Shown: piece after piece, positions 59,278 to 64,000 of the stretch
Layout: every line of letters starts with the position of its first letter
Position numbering within the stretch: position 1 is the stretch's first letter
Assembly: GCA_021324635.1 (NCBI GenBank)
Contig: JAJPIS010000109.1
Location: 1-64,000 of the forward strand
DNA from: Gemmatimonadota bacterium
GTDB lineage: Bacteria; Gemmatimonadota; Gemmatimonadetes; Gemmatimonadales; Gemmatimonadaceae
DNA: 64,000 bases
Reading direction: 5' to 3'
Made by a program: the position numbers and the translations under genes
The notes under the pieces: model-generated
The model's database searches: none
What the model saw: the letters and a program-made list of their open reading frames with translations, nothing else
Told to the model about the DNA's origin: nothing

Positions 59278-60141
59278 ATGCAGGGACGGGTCTGCCTGGT
59301 CACGGGCGCGACGAACGGGCTGGGGTTCGTGTCGGCGCGGGTGCTCGCGGAACGCGGCGCGCACGTGATCGCCGTCGGGCGCGATGCCGAGCGCACGCAG
59401 CGGGCCGTGCAGGAGATCCGCGGGCGGACGGGGAATGCGGCCGTCGACGGCCTGACGGCAGACCTGTCGTCGCAGCGCGACGTGCGCGCCCTCGCGCAAC
59501 AGGTGATCGCCCGCTACCCGGCGCTCCACGTGCTCCTCAACAACGCCGGCGCCATGTTCTTCCAGCGCCAACTCAGCGCCGACGGGATCGAGATGACCTT
59601 CGCACTGAATCATCTCGGCTATTTTCTGCTGACCGAGCTGCTCCTGCCCTTGCTCACGGCCAGCGGCGCACCGGGTCGGGCGGCCCGCATCGTCAATGTG
59701 TCGTCGGAGGCGCACCGCCGGGCCCGGATCGACTTCGATGATCTCGAGTCCGCGCGCCGCTATGTGCCATTCCTGGTGTATTCGCGCTCGAAGCTCGAGA
59801 ACATCCTGTTCACGTACGAGCTGGCCCGCCGACTTGCGGCCTCGCCCGCTGCTGAACGCGTCACCACGAACACACTCCACCCCGGCGTGGTCGCGAGCGG
59901 CTTCTATGGCCGCCGCCGCGGGGTGATCCGGGCGGCCTACCCCATCTTCCGGCTGTTCCTCATCTCGTCCGAGCGTGGCGCCAGGACGCAGACGTATCTC
60001 TCGAGCTCCCCTGCGGTCGAGGGCGTCACCGGCCGCTACTTCGTCAAGGAGCGCGAGCGTCGCTCCGCACCGGCGTCCTACGACGTCGAGTCTGCTCGAC
60101 GCCTGTGGGAGATCAGCGAGCGCCTGGCGCCGACGAGCTGA
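59278..60141 (+). CDS. Short-chain dehydrogenase/reductase
   Basis: A 287-residue SDR of the retinol-dehydrogenase-like type. TGATNGLG binds the NAD(P) cofactor, NNAG follows the fourth strand, NVSS carries the catalytic Ser and YSRSKLEN holds Tyr168 and Lys172. Arg at GRDAERTQ suggests NADP(H). It oxidises or reduces a hydroxyl or carbonyl substrate that cannot be named. AAGGAG immediately precedes the ATG, overlapping the end of the initiator gene region, so the two are probably co-transcribed. Confidence 0.9.
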   Translation: MQGRVCLVTGATNGLGFVSARVLAERGAHVIAVGRDAERTQRAVQEIRGRTGNAAVDGLTADLSSQRDVRALAQQVIARYPALHVLLNNAGAMFFQRQLSADGIEMTFALNHLGYFLLTELLLPLLTASGAPGRAARIVNVSSEAHRRARIDFDDLESARRYVPFLVYSRSKLENILFTYELARRLAASPAAERVTTNTLHPGVVASGFYGRRRGVIRAAYPIFRLFLISSERGARTQTYLSSSPAVEGVTGRYFVKERERRSAPASYDVESARRLWEISERLAPTS

Positions 60142-60182
60142 TCGGTCGCCGGACGGTACGACGCGTGCGACGCGGCTTTGCC

Positions 60183-60509
60183 ATGTCGCCGCGTGAACCG
60201 ATGGACGGGGCGGGAGGTGGGGGAGGCGCGGGCGGTCGGGGCACGGCGCGGTGGCGCCTTCGCCGCTCGGCACCAGGCGCGGGGACGGGGCCGCGGCGCT
60301 GGGCGGCGCTGGCGGTGCTGCTGGTGGCGCTGATCGCGGTGTTCGCGCTGATCGCTTCGGAGCCGCGGCTCCGGTCCCGCCTGCGCAACGAGTCTGCGGG
60401 CTCGCTCGCTCCGGCCGCACGGGCGCCGATCGCCGTTCCGCCGGCTCCGCCCGCCTCGCCACCGGTCAGCGGCACACCGGGTGCGCCCAGCTCGAGCGTA
60501 CCGCGCTGA
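60183..60509 (+). CDS. Possible small membrane protein
   Basis: A 108-residue frame with a Gly-rich start, one good membrane segment (RWAALAVLLVALIAVFALIA, about residues 38-58) and a Pro/Ala/Ser-rich C-terminal tail. It would be a single-pass protein with the tail outside. No clear ribosome site precedes the ATG at 60183, and no family is recognised, so it may not be real. It lies between the SDR gene and a better-supported small gene. Confidence 0.4.
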   Translation: MSPREPMDGAGGGGGAGGRGTARWRLRRSAPGAGTGPRRWAALAVLLVALIAVFALIASEPRLRSRLRNESAGSLAPAARAPIAVPPAPPASPPVSGTPGAPSSSVPR

Positions 60510-60583
60510 CGCTGAGTTTGCATCGACGCCTCCAGGCGGGTGATTCTTTCGACAGGAATCGCAGGAGCGCAGGAGGACTGTAG

Positions 60584-60835
60584 ATGAGCCGTTCGCGCAA
60601 GAAGCACCCGTGCGCCGTCGTGCCGGCGGTGCCGAGCGAGAGACACGAGCGAGTCGAGCGAGTCGAGCGGGTCGACAAGCGGTTGGTTCACCAGGCCGAG
60701 CGACACGCGGTGAAGATCGCTCTCCAGACGGGGCGAGAGGTGCTCCCGCACATTCGGGAAGTGAGCGAGATGTGGAGCAAGGACGGTCGGCAGTGGGTCG
60801 ACCCGCGCCGCGATCCGTGGGTCCTGCGCAAGTGA
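60584..60835 (+). CDS. Small conserved-looking basic protein
   Basis: An 83-residue protein with a strong ribosome site (AGGAGGA, 7 bases before the ATG). It is rich in Arg/Lys/His, with a start SRSRKKHPCAVV, a helix containing ERVERV repeats (from a 9-bp tandem DNA repeat at 60647-60673) and a C-terminal REVSEMWSKDGRQWVDPRRD block. This layout recalls small uncharacterised proteins of other bacteria; no function is known to me. The stop lies two bases before the next gene. Confidence 0.6.
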   Translation: MSRSRKKHPCAVVPAVPSERHERVERVERVDKRLVHQAERHAVKIALQTGREVLPHIREVSEMWSKDGRQWVDPRRDPWVLRK

Positions 60836-60836
60836 G

Positions 60837-62177
60837 ATGCGTGGGCCACCGATGTCGAAGTCGGATACACTCGTCGAGACCCTGCGCGCCGCGGCCACTC
60901 CGCTGCGTGAGCCTGCCGATCTCGATCCGCTTCTCACCGCGATCGGCGACGCGCGCTATGTGCTTCTGGGCGAGGCCACCCACGGCACCTCGGAGTTCTA
61001 CAGCTGGCGCACCGCCCTCTCGCAGCGGTTGATCCGCGAGAAGGGATTCTCGTTCATCGCGGTCGAAGGCGATTGGCCCGACTGCTATCGCGTGAATCGG
61101 TTCGTGCGCCATCTGCCGCGGGCCGGCACGAGCGCCGAGGACGTGTTGCACGCGTTCGAGCGGTGGCCGACCTGGATGTGGGCCAACCGCGAAGTCGTGC
61201 GCCTCGCGACCTGGCTCCGGTCCCACAACGCCCCACGCCGGGCGGAAGACCGGGTGGGGTTCTACGGCCTGGATGTCTACTCGCTGTGGGAGTCGATGGG
61301 GGCGGTGATCAAGTACCTGGAGCGCATCGATCCCGCGCTCGCGGCAGCGGCGCGGCGTGCCTATCGCTGCTTCGAGCCGTATCGCGAGGACCCGCAGGAG
61401 TACGCCGAGGCGACCGCGCTGGTCCCGACTTCCTGTGAAGACGAGGCCGTGGCCGTGCTCCGCGCGCTGCGCACGCGGTCGCCGGCGTATCGCGAGGATG
61501 GGCGGGAGGCGTACTTCGACGCCGAGCAGAACGCTCTCGTGGCGCGCGACGCGGAGCGTTATTACCGCACCATGGTCCGCGGCGGCCCCGCCTCCTGGAA
61601 CGTGCGCGACTATCACATGGTGGACACGCTCGACCGGCTGATCGCCCATTGCGGCGGGCAGGCGAAGGCGATCGTCTGGGAGCACAACACCCATGTGGGT
61701 GACGCGCGATACACGGACATGGTCCGTCGCGGCCTCATCACCGTCGGGCAGGTCGTGCGCGAGCGGCATGCCGCGGATGGCGTCGTGCTCGTGGGGTTCG
61801 GCACGCACCGCGGGACGGTGATCGCGGGCGAGGAGTGGGGCGCGCCGATGCAGCGGATGCAAGTGCCGCCTGCCCGGGCGGAGAGCTGGGAGGGGCTGCT
61901 CCACGAGACCGGCGCCGGCGACGTCCTGCTGCGCTTCGGCCCCGGCGGCGGCGGCGCGCTCACCGAGCGCACCCGTGGCCTCGAGCGCCCGCTCGACCAC
62001 CGCGCGATCGGCGTGGTGTACGAGCCGGCGCACGAGGCGTGGGGGAACTACGTGCCGACGATCGTTCCGCGGCGGTACGACGCCTTCATCCACATCGACG
62101 AGTCACACGCCGTCGATCCGCTGCACATGCCGGTCGTCGTGGGCGGCGAGGCCGAGACATACCCGAGCGGTATGTAG
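60837..62177 (+). CDS. Erythromycin esterase family protein
   Basis: A 446-residue protein of the EreA/EreB-like family. Key segments are LLGEATHGTSEFYSWR (His and Glu of the active site), AVEGDWPDCYRVNRFVR and IVWEHNTHVGDAR (two His). FYGLDVYSLWESM and HRGTVIAGEEWGAPMQRM are also conserved in the family. EreB-type enzymes hydrolyse the macrolide lactone, but many environmental relatives have no proven antibiotic activity. An ATG at 60852 is an alternative start. The gene converges with the second DUF6600 gene, 31 bases apart. Confidence 0.88.
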   Translation: MRGPPMSKSDTLVETLRAAATPLREPADLDPLLTAIGDARYVLLGEATHGTSEFYSWRTALSQRLIREKGFSFIAVEGDWPDCYRVNRFVRHLPRAGTSAEDVLHAFERWPTWMWANREVVRLATWLRSHNAPRRAEDRVGFYGLDVYSLWESMGAVIKYLERIDPALAAAARRAYRCFEPYREDPQEYAEATALVPTSCEDEAVAVLRALRTRSPAYREDGREAYFDAEQNALVARDAERYYRTMVRGGPASWNVRDYHMVDTLDRLIAHCGGQAKAIVWEHNTHVGDARYTDMVRRGLITVGQVVRERHAADGVVLVGFGTHRGTVIAGEEWGAPMQRMQVPPARAESWEGLLHETGAGDVLLRFGPGGGGALTERTRGLERPLDHRAIGVVYEPAHEAWGNYVPTIVPRRYDAFIHIDESHAVDPLHMPVVVGGEAETYPSGM

Positions 62178-62208
62178 CAGGCGCGCCGCCGGCACTCGAC
62201 TGCGACCG

Positions 62209-64000
62209 TCAATCGGCGCCGCGGGCCCGGTCCGGTGCCTTGTCGCGCGTCGTCGTCTGTCGACCGTCGCGGGTGGTGGCCGGGGGCCGTGGGGTGGCCG
62301 GCGGCAGTGTTGGCCGGCCCTGGGTGCGCGCCTGCTGATAGCGCTGCTCCAGCTCCTGGTGCTCGGCCTCGTGCCGCTGCGCCAACTCCGCCGCGGACTC
62401 CCCGCTCGGCGGCTGCGCGAACTCCGCCCTGTGCCGCGCTTCCATCTGCGCCCGCTCCGCCTGGTACGCGTGATCGAGCGGCGACGCCGCGACGCGCTGC
62501 GGGCCCACCGGACCCGGTGCCGGAGGCGTCGTGGAGCGGACGGGCATCGCGGTGGCCGTCGCACCGACCGGCCCACGCTCACCCGGCACCGGCATCGAAG
62601 CGGGCTGCCGTCCCGTCGCCGGCGACCCGCCCGGTCCGCCCGATCCCGAGGCCGCCACCGATGGATGCAGCATCGGCACGGGTCGGATCGGGAGTATCGC
62701 CGGCGGCGGCGCGGTCGGCCGGAGCGATGCGACCTGGGACGGTGCGAGCGGGCGGCCGGCGTTTCCGGCGAGCACGCGCTCCTGCACACTGAACGGCACG
62801 GGCGCCGGCGGCGGCGTGTGGAGCGCCATGACCGGGCGCGCGGCGAGCGCGGGCGGCGGGACGACCGGGGCGTGGGCCGGTCGCGTGACGCCGGCGGCGC
62901 TGCCGACCGTCGCCGGGCCGCGCCAGAGCAGACTCGCCCGCGTCGGCGTCACCGCAGGGGCGATCGCGACCGGCCGAGCGGACAGGAAGTCGCGGGTCGG
63001 CGCAATCGCGACGCTACGCACCGGCTCGGCGTTCGCGAGCGCGCGCTCCGGAACCACGGTCACCGCCCCCGGCACCATCCGGTTCCGGTATGTCGTGTTG
63101 TTGATGTTGGTCACGTTGGTCACGTTCGTGACATTCGTCACGTTCGTGACATTGGTGATGTTGGTGATGTTCGTGACGTTGGTGACGTTCACCTGCCGCA
63201 CGTAGCCCGGACTCGCCAGGTACGCCGGCCGGTAGACCTCCTCCGGGCCCAGTGGGAACCAGCCGACGCGGCCAGCCTCGGGACCAGCGCCGCCGACGAA
63301 GACCACGAGCGCGGGAGCGTACACCGGGCGCTCCACGACGACCCGTCCCGGGCACCATCCCCAGCGGCCCTCGATGTACGCCCAGCGCCCGTAGTGGAAC
63401 GGCGCCCATCCCCAGGGGGCGTCATCGACCCAGGTCCAGCCCCACCGGTTCACCCAGACCCAGTGGCCGTAGTGGTATGGCGCCCAGCCGGATTCCACCG
63501 CGACCGGGTACCACACCGGCCCGTACACCGGGTCGTTTCCCCAACGGCCGTAGTCGTCCAGGTCCTCGGTGCCGGCCATGTCGGCGCCGACATAGCGGCG
63601 CGCCTCGGCCGCGCGCTCCTCCCGCAGATCGCGGCCCTCCGACCACCGATCGAACGCGTCGTACGACCCGGCGTCGCTCACATCGAACGTCGGCGCGTCC
63701 ACGCCGCGGACCGTCGCCACCTGCCGCGCGTTGACGTGAAACGACGAGCCGGCCGACGTCACATCCGCCGCGCCCGACCAGACCGTCACCGACGTCGTCG
63801 AGCCGTCGGGCGAGACATCGATCCGATACTCGCCGCGGCCGGCCGGGACGACCACCGCGTTGGGCGCGTCGATCTCCTCATCGTCGCCCTCCTCGTTCCG
63901 CACGCGCTCGATCACCGTCCCCTGCGGGATACGCACCTGAAAGGCGTGGTCGTCCAGCCGGACCACGTCCAGCTCCGTCGCGCTCGACAGGCGCAGTCCG
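62209..64000 (-). CDS. FecR/DUF6600-type exported protein, 5' end beyond window
   Basis: The frame runs to the right window edge without a start; about 597 residues are present and the signal and first 100 or so residues are missing. It parallels the protein at 35382-37682: FecR-like part (YRIDVSPDGSTTSVTVWSGA), Trp-rich core (YGPVWYPVAVESGWAPYHYG, WVDDAPWGWAPFHYGRWAYI), Asn-Val/Ile-Thr triplets, and a Pro-rich tail ending in a Gln/Glu/His-rich helix (MEARHRAEFAQPPSGESAAE). The two genes are clear paralogues about 26 kb apart. Confidence 0.8.
   Translation of the reverse strand, partial: GLRLSSATELDVVRLDDHAFQVRIPQGTVIERVRNEEGDDEEIDAPNAVVVPAGRGEYRIDVSPDGSTTSVTVWSGAADVTSAGSSFHVNARQVATVRGVDAPTFDVSDAGSYDAFDRWSEGRDLREERAAEARRYVGADMAGTEDLDDYGRWGNDPVYGPVWYPVAVESGWAPYHYGHWVWVNRWGWTWVDDAPWGWAPFHYGRWAYIEGRWGWCPGRVVVERPVYAPALVVFVGGAGPEAGRVGWFPLGPEEVYRPAYLASPGYVRQVNVTNVTNITNITNVTNVTNVTNVTNVTNINNTTYRNRMVPGAVTVVPERALANAEPVRSVAIAPTRDFLSARPVAIAPAVTPTRASLLWRGPATVGSAAGVTRPAHAPVVPPPALAARPVMALHTPPPAPVPFSVQERVLAGNAGRPLAPSQVASLRPTAPPPAILPIRPVPMLHPSVAASGSGGPGGSPATGRQPASMPVPGERGPVGATATAMPVRSTTPPAPGPVGPQRVAASPLDHAYQAERAQMEARHRAEFAQPPSGESAAELAQRHEAEHQELEQRYQQARTQGRPTLPPATPRPPATTRDGRQTTTRDKAPDRARGAD
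63097..63192 (-). repeat. Asn-Val/Ile-Thr triplet repeat in second DUF6600 gene
   Basis: About ten consecutive Asn-X-Thr codon triplets are present, at the same place relative to the Trp-rich core as in the first paralogue. Here the DNA units differ at many third positions while the protein pattern holds. Confidence 0.82.

Overview
The window is about 70% GC and almost fully coding, with short intergenic gaps and no recognisable rRNA, tRNA, CRISPR array or insertion sequence. Gene content points to an aerobic Gram-negative soil-type bacterium, most likely of the phylum Gemmatimonadota. The pointers are a SusC/SusD-type outer-membrane receptor pair, three ECF sigma/anti-sigma pairs, two large FecR/DUF6600-type proteins, abundant lipoproteins and outer-membrane barrels, and many ATGA-coupled gene pairs. 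This is inference from gene families; no database was searched.

Layout. 1-4.6 kb: a C-rich tract, a LysM membrane protein, a DUF456 protein, a DapA-type aldolase, a geranylgeranyl-reductase-like flavoprotein and a TolB-like beta-propeller. 4.6-8.3 kb: an ECF sigma/anti-sigma pair divergent from an exported metallophosphoesterase fused to a cupredoxin, then a small secreted helical protein. 8.3-14.2 kb: a SusC-like receptor, a SusD-like lipoprotein and a threonine dehydratase. 14.3-20.7 kb: an OmpR/histidine-kinase pair, a small lipoprotein, an orphan AbiEi-type antitoxin with an inverted repeat next to its start, a short RNase II/R-type exonuclease and a small unknown. 20.8-29.7 kb: FabH, a TPR-like protein, an alpha/beta hydrolase, a DUF2383 protein, an M1 aminopeptidase with C-terminal HEAT repeats divergent from a DUF4097 protein, and an outer-membrane barrel. 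29.7-37.7 kb: a second sigma/anti-sigma pair, a GAF-GGDEF-EAL protein, a PMT-like glycosyltransferase and a DUF6600 protein. 37.8-49.4 kb: a GH39-like lipoprotein, a triple-GAF NarX-type kinase with its NarL regulator, a palindrome-rich spacer and a complete RND efflux operon. 49.5-57.4 kb: two tandem metallo-beta-lactamase-fold proteins that have lost their metal ligands, a decaying HigBA toxin-antitoxin module, and an operon sigma, anti-sigma, HEAT, HEAT with ATGA overlaps at three junctions. 57.5-64 kb: a plasmid-type replication initiator with a DnaA domain-I-like tail, an SDR oxidoreductase, two small proteins, an erythromycin-esterase-family protein and a second DUF6600 protein that runs off the window end.

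How it fits together. Most genes deal with envelope sensing, uptake and export: three ECF switches, two two-component systems, a c-di-GMP protein, a TonB-type receptor and an RND pump. The replication initiator raises the possibility that the window lies on a secondary replicon, but no parAB genes, iterons or origin were seen, so this stays open. The items most worth a second look are the sigma/anti-sigma/HEAT/HEAT operon, the initiator with its DnaA-like tail, the decayed HigBA module with an apparent single-base loss of the antitoxin start, and the pair of ligand-less MBL-fold proteins.
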